Of a stretch of DNA of 64,000 bases, positions 16,171 to 25,129 are shown one piece after another (within the stretch, counting starts at the first letter, position 1; each line of letters starts with the position of its first letter). The stretch spans positions 124,001-188,000 of the forward strand of contig NZ_BMEB01000003.1 in the NCBI RefSeq assembly GCF_014636275.1. The letters are read 5' to 3'. A program made the position numbers and the translations under genes. The DNA is from Cellulomonas carbonis. GTDB taxonomy: Bacteria > Actinomycetota > Actinomycetes > Actinomycetales > Cellulomonadaceae. The notes under the pieces are model-generated. The model did no database searches. It saw only the letters and a program-made list of their open reading frames with translations, and was not told the origin of the DNA.

Positions 16171-17541
16171 ATGAGCAGTTTCGGCTGGCGCATGCACGGG
16201 GACGGCAGGCGCGTCGCGCCCGGTGCCGTGGTGGCCCCGGACGAGCGGCTCTCCGTTCCGCGGACGGTCGCGATCGGCATGCAGCACGTCATCGCGATGT
16301 CGGGAGCGACGCTGCTGGTCCCGGCGATCACGGGCTTCCCGGCGTCGACCACGCTGCTGTTCTCCGCGATCGGCACGGTCGCCTTCCTGCTGCTGACCCG
16401 CAATCGGCTCCCGAGCTACCTCGGGTCGTCGTTCGCGTTCATCGCGCCGATCCTCGCCGCGACGGCGTCGGGCGGCGTGTCCGACGCGACCGGCGGCATC
16501 CTCGTCACGGGTCTGCTGCTCGTCGTCGTCGGGCTCGTCGTGCAGCTCGCCGGTGCGCGGTGGATCGACGCCGCGATGCCACCCGTCGTGACGGGCGCGA
16601 TCGTCGCGCTCATCGGCCTCAACCTCGCGCCCGTGGCGTGGGGGAGCGTCAACGCCGACGGCTCGGCGACCGGGTTCCGCTCCTCGCCGGTGACCGCGCT
16701 CGTCACGCTCGGCGCGATGGTGCTCGTGACGGTCTTCTTCAAGGGCATGCTCGGCCGCCTCGCGATCCTCGTCGGCGTCGTCGTCGGCTACCTGTTCGCG
16801 CTCGTGCGGTCCGAGGTGGACCTCGGTCCGGTGGCCGACGCCGCGTGGCTCGGCCTGCCCGAGCTCACCGCGCCGACCTTCCGGTGGAGCGCGATCGTCC
16901 TGTTCCTGCCGGTCGTCTTCGTGCTGGTCGCGGAGAACGTCGGCCACGTGAAGTCCGTCGCCGCGATGACCGGGCAGGACCTCGACCCGCTCATGGGCCG
17001 TGCGCTCATGGCCGACGGCCTCGCGACCACCCTCGCGGGTGCGGGCGGCGGCTCGGGCACGACGACGTACGCCGAGAACATCGGCGTCATGGCCGCGACG
17101 CGCGTGTTCTCGACCGCCGCGTACTGGGTCGCCGCGTTCACGGCGCTCCTGCTGAGCCTGTCGCCCAAGTTCGGCGCACTCGTCGACACGATGCCCGAGG
17201 CCGTCCTCGGCGGCGCGGGCACGCTGCTCTACGGCATGATCGGCCTGCTCGGCGCGCGCATCTGGGTCCAGAACCGCGTCGACTTCTCCGACCCGGTGAA
17301 CCTCACCACGGCCGCCATCGCGCTGATCGTCGGCATCGCCGACTTCACCTGGGCGCCTGAGCCGGGCCTCGAGCTGCGCGGCATCGCGCTCGGCACGGCC
17401 GCGGCGATCGTCGTCTACCACCTGATGCGCGGTGTCTCGCGGTGGCGCGGCACGTCGCAGGAGCCGGCGAGCCCGGCGTCCGTGCCGGGTGGTACGGAGC
17501 TCGAGGGCACGCGGCTCGAGGGCGTCCGACGCGACGGCTGA
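16171..17541 (+). CDS. NCS2-family uracil permease
   Basis: The 456-residue protein has the NAT/NCS2 layout with about 14 helices, the helix-8 motif VLVAENVGHVKSV and the helix-10 motif GSGTTTYAENIGVMAATRV. These signatures match UraA/PyrP-type uracil:proton symporters more than xanthine permeases. GAGGAG lies eight bases before the ATG. A TAGGGT sequence near 16115 could be a -10 for a short leader. No pyrimidine genes or PyrR-type attenuator are visible. The C-terminal tail contains short EGTRLEG repeats. Confidence 0.88.
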   Translation: MSSFGWRMHGDGRRVAPGAVVAPDERLSVPRTVAIGMQHVIAMSGATLLVPAITGFPASTTLLFSAIGTVAFLLLTRNRLPSYLGSSFAFIAPILAATASGGVSDATGGILVTGLLLVVVGLVVQLAGARWIDAAMPPVVTGAIVALIGLNLAPVAWGSVNADGSATGFRSSPVTALVTLGAMVLVTVFFKGMLGRLAILVGVVVGYLFALVRSEVDLGPVADAAWLGLPELTAPTFRWSAIVLFLPVVFVLVAENVGHVKSVAAMTGQDLDPLMGRALMADGLATTLAGAGGGSGTTTYAENIGVMAATRVFSTAAYWVAAFTALLLSLSPKFGALVDTMPEAVLGGAGTLLYGMIGLLGARIWVQNRVDFSDPVNLTTAAIALIVGIADFTWAPEPGLELRGIALGTAAAIVVYHLMRGVSRWRGTSQEPASPASVPGGTELEGTRLEGVRRDG

Positions 17542-17568
17542 GAGCGATGAGCCCGCCGGCCCTGCGAC

Positions 17569-18243
17569 TCAGCCGAGCCGCAGACCGAGCAGGTGACCCG
17601 CGGCGGCGTCGGGGTCCGACGCCGCCGCGGCCGGGTCGGTGACCGCCGGGACCGGCCGGAAGCCGAGGTGCGCGTAGAACCCGCGCGCCCGCAGGTTCTC
17701 CGGGTCGACGCCGAGGTGCACACCCGGCACGCCGCGCCGCCGCAGCTCCGCGAGCAGGTGCTCGACGAGCCGGCGACCACCTCCGGAGCCCTGCGCCTCG
17801 GGCAGCAGGTCGATGTGCAGGTGGGCGGGGAAGTCCGCGGTCACGGCCGACGGCGTGCGCTCGGGCTCGTGGACCAGCCGGACGAGCTCGGCGTCGCCCG
17901 GGTGGGTCGCCGACCCGACGGGATGGCGCTCACGGGCGCCCGGCCACCACTCGACGTCGCAGCGCTCCTCGAACGCGGTGGTGTCGGCGACGCCCAGGAC
18001 GTACCCGACCGCGACGTCGTCGGCCCCCGCCAGCACGAACGCGAGGTCGGGGGACAGCGCGAGGTACGGGCCGACGTAGACGTCCCCCAGCAGCAGCGGG
18101 TCGTGGCGCCCGGTCGCGTCCGAGCCCGCGGCGCCGGTCCGCAGGCAGATCTCGTACAGGCGCGCGACGTCGGTCGCCCGGGCACCGCGCACGGTCAGCG
18201 CCGTCGACCCGTCGGCCGGGCGGTCCCCGTCGCGCTCAAGCAC
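17569..18243 (-). CDS. GNAT-family N-acetyltransferase
   Basis: The 224-residue protein has the GNAT acetyl-CoA site at LLPEAQGSGGGRRLVEHLLAEL (about residues 150-170; QxxGxG/A pattern) and the fourth motif PENLRARGFYAHLGFRP. The N-terminal part (LYEICLRTGAAGSDATG) and the VGPYL segment match the actinobacterial relatives of O-GlcNAcase C-terminal acetyltransferase domains. Acceptor substrate is unknown. Its GTG is one base after the stop of the LytR_C gene, so it is the third gene of that operon. Confidence 0.87.
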   Translation of the reverse strand: MLERDGDRPADGSTALTVRGARATDVARLYEICLRTGAAGSDATGRHDPLLLGDVYVGPYLALSPDLAFVLAGADDVAVGYVLGVADTTAFEERCDVEWWPGARERHPVGSATHPGDAELVRLVHEPERTPSAVTADFPAHLHIDLLPEAQGSGGGRRLVEHLLAELRRRGVPGVHLGVDPENLRARGFYAHLGFRPVPAVTDPAAAASDPDAAAGHLLGLRLG

Positions 18244-18244
18244 G

Positions 18245-18922
18245 TCAGCCCTCGGCGGGAGCCTGCTCGCCCTCGGCGGGAGCCTGCTCGCCCTCGGCGG
18301 GCTCCTCGGTGGCCGGGGCCGGCCCGGGAGGTGCGACCTGGAGCGCCTCGTCGAGCGGGACGCAGCCCTCGACCCCGACCAGCGGCTCGCCGGGGGCGAG
18401 CGGCACGGCCGCCGGCTCCACGAGCGTCGAGTAGGCGCCGCCGAGCACGAGGTCGACCGTCGGCTCGGTGCGGGTGTCGATGAGCAGCGCCGCGCCGTCG
18501 ATCTGGGCCGCGAGCGTGTACCCCGCGCGCAGGCCGGTCTCGCCGAAGCGCACGAGAGCGATGCCGGGGTAGTCGCCCGGGAAGTTGTCCGCGCTCAGCA
18601 CCGTGAAGCCGCGCGCCGCGAGCTGGTCGCCGACGTCGGCCGCGAGACCGGCGCGCCCGGCACCGTTGAGGACCTGCACCTGGACCTCGCCGTACGTCGT
18701 CGGCACCGCACCCTCGGGCGGGCACGGGGCGGCGCCCGCGCCCTCCGCCTCGGGCCGGAGCGTCGTGAACTCGCGCGCGAACGGCGGGTCGATCACGCCG
18801 GTGTAGACGGCCGTCGCGCCGAGCGCGGCGACGGCCATCGCGGCGAGCATGCTGCCGAAGACGACGGCCTGCCGCTCGCGGCGGTGGCGGCGCCGGAGCG
18901 CCTGCGGGTCACGCGCGGTCAT
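18245..18922 (-). CDS. LytR C-terminal domain protein, membrane-anchored
   Basis: The 225-residue protein has one N-terminal membrane helix (residues about 20-42) and a LytR_C domain at about 78-170 (VQVQVLNGAGRAGLAADVGDQL, then GDYPGIALVRFGETGLRAGY). LytR_C domains occur with or without the LCP catalytic domain in envelope-associated proteins; here the catalytic domain is absent. The C-terminus is a tandem repeat of AEGEQAP. Start overlaps the stop of the VapB-like gene (TGATG). It forms an operon with that gene and the GNAT gene. Confidence 0.87.
   Translation of the reverse strand: MTARDPQALRRRHRRERQAVVFGSMLAAMAVAALGATAVYTGVIDPPFAREFTTLRPEAEGAGAAPCPPEGAVPTTYGEVQVQVLNGAGRAGLAADVGDQLAARGFTVLSADNFPGDYPGIALVRFGETGLRAGYTLAAQIDGAALLIDTRTEPTVDLVLGGAYSTLVEPAAVPLAPGEPLVGVEGCVPLDEALQVAPPGPAPATEEPAEGEQAPAEGEQAPAEG
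18249..18311. repeat. 21-base in-frame tandem repeat in the LytR_C gene
   Basis: Two full copies and one partial copy of a 21-base unit starting CCCTCGGCGGGAG lie at the 3' end of the gene. The repeat keeps frame and encodes AEGEQAP units, so copy number could vary without a frameshift. Confidence 0.8.
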
Positions 18923-19221
18923 CAGTCCTCCAGCACCAGGACGCGCGCGTGCAGGATCGACCGCTGCTGGAGGGCCGCGCGCACCGCACGGTGCAGGCCG
19001 TCCTCGAGGTACATGACGCCCTTGTACTGGACGACGTGCGCGAAGAGGTCGCCGTAGAACGTCGAGTCCTCCGACAGCAGGTTGTCGAGGTTGAGCGTGC
19101 GCTTGGTCGTCACGAGCTCGTCGAGCCGGATCTGCCGCGGCGGCACCTCGGCCCAGTCCCGCGGCGTCGTCAGGCCGTGGTCCGGGTAGGGGCGTCCGTC
19201 CCCCACGGCCTTGAAGATCAC
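18922..19221 (-). CDS. Conserved actinobacterial VapB-like/ParB-like small protein
   Basis: The 99-residue protein reads IFKAVGDGRPYPDHGL, then RQIRLDELVTTKRTLNLDNLL and YLEDGLHRAVRAALQQRSILHARVL. The DGLHR segment resembles the ParB/Srx nucleotide-binding turn. Relatives are often labelled VapB-family antitoxin, but no PIN-domain toxin is adjacent, so a toxin-antitoxin role is doubtful here. It begins with GTG at 19221 directly after TAGACT and six bases, a leaderless promoter. It heads an operon with the LytR_C and GNAT genes. Function unknown. Confidence 0.85.
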   Translation of the reverse strand: MIFKAVGDGRPYPDHGLTTPRDWAEVPPRQIRLDELVTTKRTLNLDNLLSEDSTFYGDLFAHVVQYKGVMYLEDGLHRAVRAALQQRSILHARVLVLED

Positions 19222-19227
19222 AGGGGG

Positions 19228-19233
19228 AGTCTA
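19228..19233 (-). promoter_or_regulatory. Leaderless -10 element of the VapB-like/LytR_C/GNAT operon
   Basis: On the minus strand TAGACT is followed by CCCCCT and GTG at 19221. Confidence 0.68.
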
Positions 19234-19321
19234 GTGCGGGGCGCGCGCCGGGCCCGGGACCGTCCGCCGACGGCGGGGCGGGCGGACGCCGGACGGCGAC
19301 CCGCGGTCCGGCCAGGCACGG

Positions 19322-20125
19322 TCAGTCGCCCAGGCCCACCCGGTCGACGCGACGGTGGTAGCGCATCCCGGTGACGCCGCCGAGGACGGCGCCGAGGAGC
19401 GTCACCACCGCGACCCCGAGCGCGACGAGCACGCCGGTCGTGGTGAGGTCCTCGACCTCGATGCGCGGGAACGCGAGCGCGTCGGACAGGACGTCGAACT
19501 CGGCGCCGGCGAGCAGCGTGAGCACCGCGACGGCGATGGCCATGACGACGGCCCACAGCCAGACCGCGACACCCTGCTTCGCGCCGCTGAACCGGGCCAT
19601 GCGCCCGGCGACGTAGCCGCCCGCGAAGTACGCGACGAACAGCAGGACCAGCAGGACGATGCCGCTCACGAGGCCGAGCGTCGTCGTCGACGTGCCCACC
19701 TGGTCGGCGGCCTCCTCGGGCGTGTCCGTGACGAGGCCGAGCGCACCGCTGATCGCCGCGGCGAGGGCGGTGAGGATGACGGCGGTGCCCGTCGCGGTGA
19801 GCCAGCCGAAGAAGGCGGAGCCGATCTTCATCCCGCCGAACTCCTCGCGCTCCCGGGCGAGGACCGTGCGGCGGTCGCGGTCGAGGTCCCGCGGGGAGTC
19901 GGTCGCGGAGTGGTCGTCGCGCCGCACGTCGTCGTGCCGGTCGTCGTGCCGGTCGTCGTGGGTGCCGCGGTACGTGTCGTCGCCGCGACGCTCGCCGCGC
20001 CGCGCGTCGTCGGCGTGGGCACCGTGGGTCGTGCCCGTCGTGCCGGAGGTCGGTGCGGTGGTCCGGTCGTCCCGCCCGGGCGTGGCCGGGTCGGTGCGGC
20101 GGGGCTCCTGGGGGCTCGTGCTCAT
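19322..20125 (-). CDS. Membrane protein with long hydrophilic, His/Asp-rich N-terminus
   Basis: The 267-residue protein has about 95 polar residues first, including HDDRHDDRHDDVRRDDHSAT (about 55-75), then four membrane helices in two pairs: GSAFFGWLTATGTAVILTAL and GLVSGIVLLVLLFVAYFAGGYVAGRM, followed by WLWAVVMAIAVAVLTLL and GVLVALGVAVVTLLGAVLGG. It resembles the YrzE/TIGR04086-like pattern loosely. The His/Asp block could bind metal but that is only inferred. AGGAGG lies seven bases before the ATG. Function unknown. Confidence 0.78.
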   Translation of the reverse strand: MSTSPQEPRRTDPATPGRDDRTTAPTSGTTGTTHGAHADDARRGERRGDDTYRGTHDDRHDDRHDDVRRDDHSATDSPRDLDRDRRTVLAREREEFGGMKIGSAFFGWLTATGTAVILTALAAAISGALGLVTDTPEEAADQVGTSTTTLGLVSGIVLLVLLFVAYFAGGYVAGRMARFSGAKQGVAVWLWAVVMAIAVAVLTLLAGAEFDVLSDALAFPRIEVEDLTTTGVLVALGVAVVTLLGAVLGGVTGMRYHRRVDRVGLGD

Positions 20126-20327
20126 CGTGTCCTCCTGGCTGAGGTGGGCGCCGGACGTCCGGCCTGGTCGCCCTCCATCTCGACCGTAGGAGCGCCGTTC
20201 ATGGTCGGCAACAGGAGCGGGGTCCGCGCCCGGCGCACGACCCACCCCGGCCGGCGACGGCGACGCTTCCGAAATGTCCGTTTCAGGAGTAGGAACGGAC
20301 CGTCAGCGCCGACAACCGGAGGCCGCC

Positions 20328-22352
20328 GTGCGCGCTCGTCCCGCCCTGGTCCCGCTCACCGCCGCGGCGCTCGCCGTCGCCGCCACCCTCGGTGGAGGCG
20401 GTGCGGTCGCCACGCGTGACGGCCTCGCCACGGGGCCCGCTCCCGGAGGGGTCGGCGCGGCCGTGCACGCGCAGGCGGGCGCCCAGGCTCCGGCCCAGCC
20501 GCAGGTCCAGGCGGCGGCCGTCGCCGGGGGCGTGCACCTCACCGCCGCGGGGGACATCGGCGCCACCTCGAACACGTGGGCGGTCCTGGACTCGGTCCGC
20601 GCGCTCGACCCCGACGCGATGCTCGTCCTCGGCGACCTCTCCTACGGGCAGACGGGTGCGGAGCAGGCGTGGTGCGACCAGGTCGTGGCCCGCGTCGGTG
20701 CCGGGTTCGCGTTCCAGCTCGTCGCGGGCAACCACGAGATGAACGGCCTCAACGGCAACATCAACGACTTCTCCGCGTGCCTGCCCAACCAGCTCCCCGG
20801 CCTCGTGGGCACCTACGGGCGCGAGTGGTACGTCGACGTCCCCGCGCAGGACCCGCTGGTCCGCGTCGTGATGGTCTCGCCGGCGCTCGACTTCCCCGGC
20901 CAGGCGCGGTGGGAGTACACCGTCGGCAGCCCGCGCTACGCGTGGACCGAGGCCGCGATCGACGGCGCGCGCGCGGCGGGGGTGCCGTGGGTCGTCGTCG
21001 GGATGCACCACCCGTGCCTGTCGGTCGGCACCTACTCGTGCCTCTCGGGCAGCGACCTCAACGACCTGCTGCTGAGCAAGCGCGTCGACCTGGTGCTCAG
21101 CGGCCACGAGCACCTCTACCAGCGCACGCACCAGCTCGCGCTCGGTGCGGCGTGCCCGACCGTCGTCCCCGGGGCCGCCGCGGACCTCGACTGCGTCGTC
21201 GACGCCGACCCCACGATGGTGCGCGGCGCCGGGACCGTCTTCGCGACCGTCGGCACGGGCGGGATCCAGCAGCGGGCGGTCGCGACCGGCGACCCCGAGG
21301 AGCCGTACTTCGCGACGGCGAACGGCCTGGCGACCGCGTCGTGGGGCGTCCTCGACCTGCAGGTCACCGCGGACGAGCTGAGCGCGCGGTTCGTGCGCGC
21401 GTCCGGCGCCACGTTCTCGGACGCGTTCACGCTGCGCGCCGCCGACCCGGGCACCAACGCCCCGCCCGTCGCGCGCGCGACCGTGTCGTGCACCGGGCGG
21501 ACGTGCGCGTTCGACGGCTCGTCGTCGTCCGACGGCGACGGCACCGTGACCGCGTGGGCGTGGGACCTCGGCGACGGCGCCACCGCGTCCGGCGCGACGA
21601 CGACGCACACCTACGCGGCCGACGGCTCCTTCACCGCCCGGCTCACCGTGACCGACGACGACGGCGCGACGGGGACCGTCCAGCGCGTCGTCGAGGTCGC
21701 CGCGCCGTCGGCGGTCTTCGCGGCCGACACCTTCACGCGCGACCTCGCGCGCGGGTGGGGCTCCGCGGAGACCGGCGGCGCGTGGCGCACGAGCGGCTCG
21801 CTCGACCTCTACTCCGTCGCCGGCGGCGCGGGCCGGATCCGGCTCGCCGCACCCGGCGTCGGGCCCGACGTGAGCCTCCCGGCGACGGCGTCCTCGGCGG
21901 ACCTCGTGCAGACCTTCCGGGTCGACAAGCTCCCCGCCGGCGGGAGCGGGCTGTACCTGTACCCGTCGCCGCGACGCGTCGCGGGCGTCGGCGAGTACCG
22001 GTCCAAGGTGCAGCTGCGCGGCGACGGGCGCGTCGTGCTGTCGCTCGTCCGGGTGACGGGCGGGACCCACACCGCGCTCACCGCCGCGACGCTCCTCGCC
22101 GGTCCCGTCGTCGCGCCGGGCGAGGGCCTGCTCGTCCGCACCCAGGCCGTGGGGACGAACCCGACCACCGTGCGGGCCCGCGTGTGGGAGGCGGGGACAC
22201 CCGAGCCGACCTCGTGGAACGCGACCGCGACCGACGCGACCGCGGGTCTCCAGGCGGCGGGCTCGACGGGTCTCAACACCTATCTGTCCTCGGGCGTGAC
22301 GTCGGCGCCCATCGTGCTGACGCTCGACGACGTGCGGGCGGTGGTGCCCTGA
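20328..22352 (+). CDS. Secreted calcineurin-like metallophosphatase with PKD domain
   Basis: The 674-residue protein starts with a signal peptide of about 30-45 residues, and the GTG is preceded by GGAGG at five bases. The metallophosphatase domain (about 62-370) has all blocks: AAGDIG, LGDLSYG, GNHE at 134-137, GMHHP and GHEH at 259-262, the ligands for two metal ions. A PKD domain at about 378-455 ends in the family pattern WDLGDGATASG and THTYAADGSFTARLTV. The last 210 residues form a jelly-roll-like module (AADTFTRDLARGWGSAETGG) common in secreted actinobacterial proteins. A role in phosphate release or nucleotide/polymer hydrolysis outside the cell is inferred. Confidence 0.9.
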   Translation: MRARPALVPLTAAALAVAATLGGGGAVATRDGLATGPAPGGVGAAVHAQAGAQAPAQPQVQAAAVAGGVHLTAAGDIGATSNTWAVLDSVRALDPDAMLVLGDLSYGQTGAEQAWCDQVVARVGAGFAFQLVAGNHEMNGLNGNINDFSACLPNQLPGLVGTYGREWYVDVPAQDPLVRVVMVSPALDFPGQARWEYTVGSPRYAWTEAAIDGARAAGVPWVVVGMHHPCLSVGTYSCLSGSDLNDLLLSKRVDLVLSGHEHLYQRTHQLALGAACPTVVPGAAADLDCVVDADPTMVRGAGTVFATVGTGGIQQRAVATGDPEEPYFATANGLATASWGVLDLQVTADELSARFVRASGATFSDAFTLRAADPGTNAPPVARATVSCTGRTCAFDGSSSSDGDGTVTAWAWDLGDGATASGATTTHTYAADGSFTARLTVTDDDGATGTVQRVVEVAAPSAVFAADTFTRDLARGWGSAETGGAWRTSGSLDLYSVAGGAGRIRLAAPGVGPDVSLPATASSADLVQTFRVDKLPAGGSGLYLYPSPRRVAGVGEYRSKVQLRGDGRVVLSLVRVTGGTHTALTAATLLAGPVVAPGEGLLVRTQAVGTNPTTVRARVWEAGTPEPTSWNATATDATAGLQAAGSTGLNTYLSSGVTSAPIVLTLDDVRAVVP

Positions 22353-22435
22353 CGGCGCCCGCCGGCACCGGGACGACGGCGGACCTGCGCGCGCAGCGGC
22401 GCGCGAGCACGGGCGGGAGCGAGCATCATGACGGC

Positions 22436-23359
22436 GTGGACCCCAGACCGCCCGAGGACGTCGCGTGCGAGGCGATCGGGCGAGGCCTGGCGCAGCACCC
22501 CGACGACGGCCTCGTCCTGCTCCAGGCCGTCCGCGACGCCGACGGCGAGGTCGTCGAGCTCGTCCACGAGTGGGTCAACGCGGCGGCGGAGGTCAACGCC
22601 GGGCGAGCCCTGCTCGGCCGCGGCCTGCTCGAGCTCTACGGCTCGGACGCGACCCTGTTCGACACGATGCGCACGGTGCTCGCGACCGGCAGGACCCTGC
22701 GGACCGAGGTCGCCTACGCCGACGAGAGCGCCGACCGCCGCCTGCACGGGCGGACGTTCGCGGTGTTCTACGCGGCCGTCGACGGCGACCGGGTCGTCTG
22801 TCAGTACCGCGACATCAGCGACCTGCGCCGCGCGCAGGCGCACATGCTGCACCGCGCCGAGCACGACGAGCTCACAGGTGCCGCGAACCGTCGACGCGCG
22901 CGGGAGCACCTCGGCAGCGTGCTCGCGGACCTCGCTGCGGGCGCCCCGCCCGTCCTGGTCGCGCTCGCGGACCTCGACGGCTTCAAGGCCGTCAACGACA
23001 CGCACGGCCACCTCGCGGGCGACGAGGTGCTCCAGCTCGCGGCGGCGCGCATGCACGCGGCCATGCGGGGCGACGACCTGTTCGCCCGGTACGGCGGCGA
23101 CGAGTTCCTCGTCGTGTGCCGCGACATCCCGGACGACGACGCCGCGCTCGTCGTCGTCGACCGGTTGCGGCACGCCGTCGCGGGGCGGTACCGCCTGTCC
23201 GGCGGCGGGGAGGTCGGGATCGGCATCTCGGTCGGGTATGCGCTCGCGACCGAGCCCGTGCCGATGGACCGCCTGCTCGAGCTCGCCGACCGGTCGCTCT
23301 ACCGCGCGAAGGCGGCACGCGGCACGCGCGCCGACGAGCGCCAGGTCGGGGCGCGCTGA
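22436..23359 (+). CDS. PAS-like/GGDEF diguanylate cyclase
   Basis: The 307-residue protein has a PAS-like N-terminal half (about 15-120, ending VVCQYRDISDLRRAQ) and a GGDEF domain from about 130. The active-site loop is GGDEF at 220-224, and RGDD five residues before it forms the inhibitory RxxD site, so both catalysis and c-di-GMP feedback should be intact. LADLDGFKAVNDTHGH carries the metal-binding Asp. No membrane helix is present, so it is a cytosolic sensor. The GTG at 22436 is preceded by CATCAT at six bases, giving modest support for a leaderless start. The next gene (PlsC) starts 15 bases later. Confidence 0.9.
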   Translation: MDPRPPEDVACEAIGRGLAQHPDDGLVLLQAVRDADGEVVELVHEWVNAAAEVNAGRALLGRGLLELYGSDATLFDTMRTVLATGRTLRTEVAYADESADRRLHGRTFAVFYAAVDGDRVVCQYRDISDLRRAQAHMLHRAEHDELTGAANRRRAREHLGSVLADLAAGAPPVLVALADLDGFKAVNDTHGHLAGDEVLQLAAARMHAAMRGDDLFARYGGDEFLVVCRDIPDDDAALVVVDRLRHAVAGRYRLSGGGEVGIGISVGYALATEPVPMDRLLELADRSLYRAKAARGTRADERQVGAR

Positions 23360-23374
23360 CGTGACGAGGCTCCC

Positions 23375-24172
23375 GTGAGCGTCCGCTTCCGCCGTCACCA
23401 CGTCGGCCCGCCGCCCGGCTTCACCTGGTCGGGCGCCGTCCGGCGTGCGCTCTGGCGCGCGCTGTTCAGGACGGTCGGCGGCTTCACCGTCACGGGCGCC
23501 GCACCGTACGAGGCGATGGTCGTCGTGGCGAACCACTCGTCGCACGCCGACACCCCCGCGCTGCTCGCCGCGTTCCCGACGCCCTACAAGCCGATGGTCG
23601 TGGCGGCGCAGGACTACTGGTTCACCACGCGCTGGCGGCGTGCGGTCGTCACCGTGCTGATCGGGGCCGTCCCCGTGCGCCGCGTGGGCGGGGGTGGGTA
23701 CGAGAGCCTGCTCGAGGCGGCGCAGCAGGTGCTCGGCTCGGGCTCGAGCCTGCTCGTGTTCCCCGAGGGCACGCGGTCCACGACGGGCGAGCTCGGCACG
23801 TTCCGCAGCGGCGCGCTGCGGATCGCCAAGGAGTTCCAGGTGCCCCTGCTGCCCGTCGCGGTGGTCGGCACGCACGCGCTGCTGCCCAAGGGCGGGCGCT
23901 TCCGGCCCGGTCCGGTCGAGGTGCGGGTCGGTCGGGCGATCCCGCCCGACGAGCTCGAGCTCGGCGACATGGGACCCGTGACCGACCAGATCGACGAGCT
24001 GCTGTCGCTCGGTCCGGCCCGGCGCGAGACGTCGCTGGTGTGGTGCCGCGTGCACCAGGTGGTCCGGGGTGCCGCCGCGTCGCGTCGTGCGGCGCTGACC
24101 GCGGCCGGCGTCGGCGTGCTGGTGGTCGGTGGGCTGTCGGCACTCGCGCTGCGAGTTCGACGGCGCGGCTGA
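23375..24172 (+). CDS. 1-acyl-sn-glycerol-3-phosphate acyltransferase-like protein (PlsC family)
   Basis: The 265-residue protein has the acyltransferase blocks NHSSHADTP (HxxxxD catalytic pair, about 50) and LLVFPEGTRSTTGELG (about 125-140), the substrate-binding EGTR motif. Enzymes of this family acylate lysophosphatidic acid or other lysolipids at the membrane. A C-terminal hydrophobic helix (AALTAAGVGVLVVGGLSALAL) anchors it, which is unusual for the minimal family. The exact acceptor is unknown. It shares the same unit as the diguanylate cyclase. Confidence 0.87.
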   Translation: MSVRFRRHHVGPPPGFTWSGAVRRALWRALFRTVGGFTVTGAAPYEAMVVVANHSSHADTPALLAAFPTPYKPMVVAAQDYWFTTRWRRAVVTVLIGAVPVRRVGGGGYESLLEAAQQVLGSGSSLLVFPEGTRSTTGELGTFRSGALRIAKEFQVPLLPVAVVGTHALLPKGGRFRPGPVEVRVGRAIPPDELELGDMGPVTDQIDELLSLGPARRETSLVWCRVHQVVRGAAASRRAALTAAGVGVLVVGGLSALALRVRRRG

Positions 24173-24243
24173 GGTCGCCCGGAGCGGCGGCCGAGGGGCG
24201 ATGGTCCTGACGCGCGCGGTGCCGTGGGTGGGACCGTGAGGGC

Positions 24244-25080
24244 GTGACCAGGGGGAGGACCGTCGCGGTCGGCGCGCTCGTCGCCGTCGTCGCGCTCGCG
24301 GGTGTCGTGTGGTTCGGGCAGCGGTCGCTGATGTACGTGCCGGACCGGTCCGTGCCGCCGCGGGCGGCTGACGTGCTGCCGGGGCTGCGCGACGTCGTCG
24401 TCGTGACGGACGACGGCATGGACCTGGGCGTCTGGTACGCCCCCGCCGACGACGGCTGCGGCGCGACCGTCCTCGTCGCGCCGGGCAACGGGGGCAACCG
24501 CGGTGGACGCGTCGGGCTGGTCCAGGCCGTCCGGTCGACCGGTGCGGGCGTGCTGCTGCTCGACTACCGCGGCTACGGCGGGAACCCCGGGACGCCGTCG
24601 GCGGCCGGGCTCGCGCTCGACGTGCGTGCGGCGCGCGACTGGCTGCTGGACCAGGGGGTACCGACCGACGGGCTCGTCTACCTGGGGGAGAGCATCGGCA
24701 CGGGCGTCGTCACGGAGCTCGCGGTCGAGCACCCGCCCGCAGCCCTCGTGCTCCGGTCGCCCATGACGTCCTTCCCCGCCGTCGTCGACGCTCTGTACGG
24801 GGTGCCGCTGGGGTGGGTGGTGCGCGACCGGTACCCCGTGGAGCGGCAGGTCCGCGAGGTGGGGAGCCCGGTCGCGGTGGTCCTGGGGACGGCGGACACG
24901 CTGGTCCCGCCCGGGCAGAGCCGGGCCGTGGCGGACGCCGCGCGCGAGGCGGGGCTGACCGTCGTGGTGCGCGAGGTCGAGGGGGCCGGGCACGACGACG
25001 GCGGGCTCGCGCACGGCGACGCGCTGGTCGGCGCGCTGCGGGACGTCGTGCGGGAGGCGGGGATCGCGGGCTGCGGCTGA
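24244..25080 (+). CDS. Alpha/beta hydrolase (ABHD13-like), membrane-anchored
   Basis: The 278-residue protein has an N-terminal membrane anchor (about 8-25) and an alpha/beta-hydrolase core. The nucleophile elbow is GESIGTG (about 143-149), the oxyanion region APGNGGNRGGR lies near 80, the Asp is in LGTADTLVPPGQ and the His in GAGHDDGG. This matches the ABHD12/13 and BEM46-like group. The substrate is unknown. GTG start, 71 bases after the PlsC gene. Confidence 0.87.
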   Translation: MTRGRTVAVGALVAVVALAGVVWFGQRSLMYVPDRSVPPRAADVLPGLRDVVVVTDDGMDLGVWYAPADDGCGATVLVAPGNGGNRGGRVGLVQAVRSTGAGVLLLDYRGYGGNPGTPSAAGLALDVRAARDWLLDQGVPTDGLVYLGESIGTGVVTELAVEHPPAALVLRSPMTSFPAVVDALYGVPLGWVVRDRYPVERQVREVGSPVAVVLGTADTLVPPGQSRAVADAAREAGLTVVVREVEGAGHDDGGLAHGDALVGALRDVVREAGIAGCG

Positions 25081-25129
25081 GGGGCGCGTGCCCGGGGCCG
25101 GACCGGCCCGGAGGTGGCGGGTCGTGCCG

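Noticed and set aside
18922..19221. VapB-type toxin-antitoxin locus
   Set aside because: No PIN-domain toxin lies next to the gene; its neighbours are LytR_C and GNAT genes in a conserved-looking operon.
20576..21460. Long Arg/Asp/Gly-rich plus-strand frame over the metallophosphatase region
   Set aside because: It is a frame shadow; the metallophosphatase frame carries all conserved motifs and a signal peptide. The real GGDEF gene starts only at 22436 in that frame.
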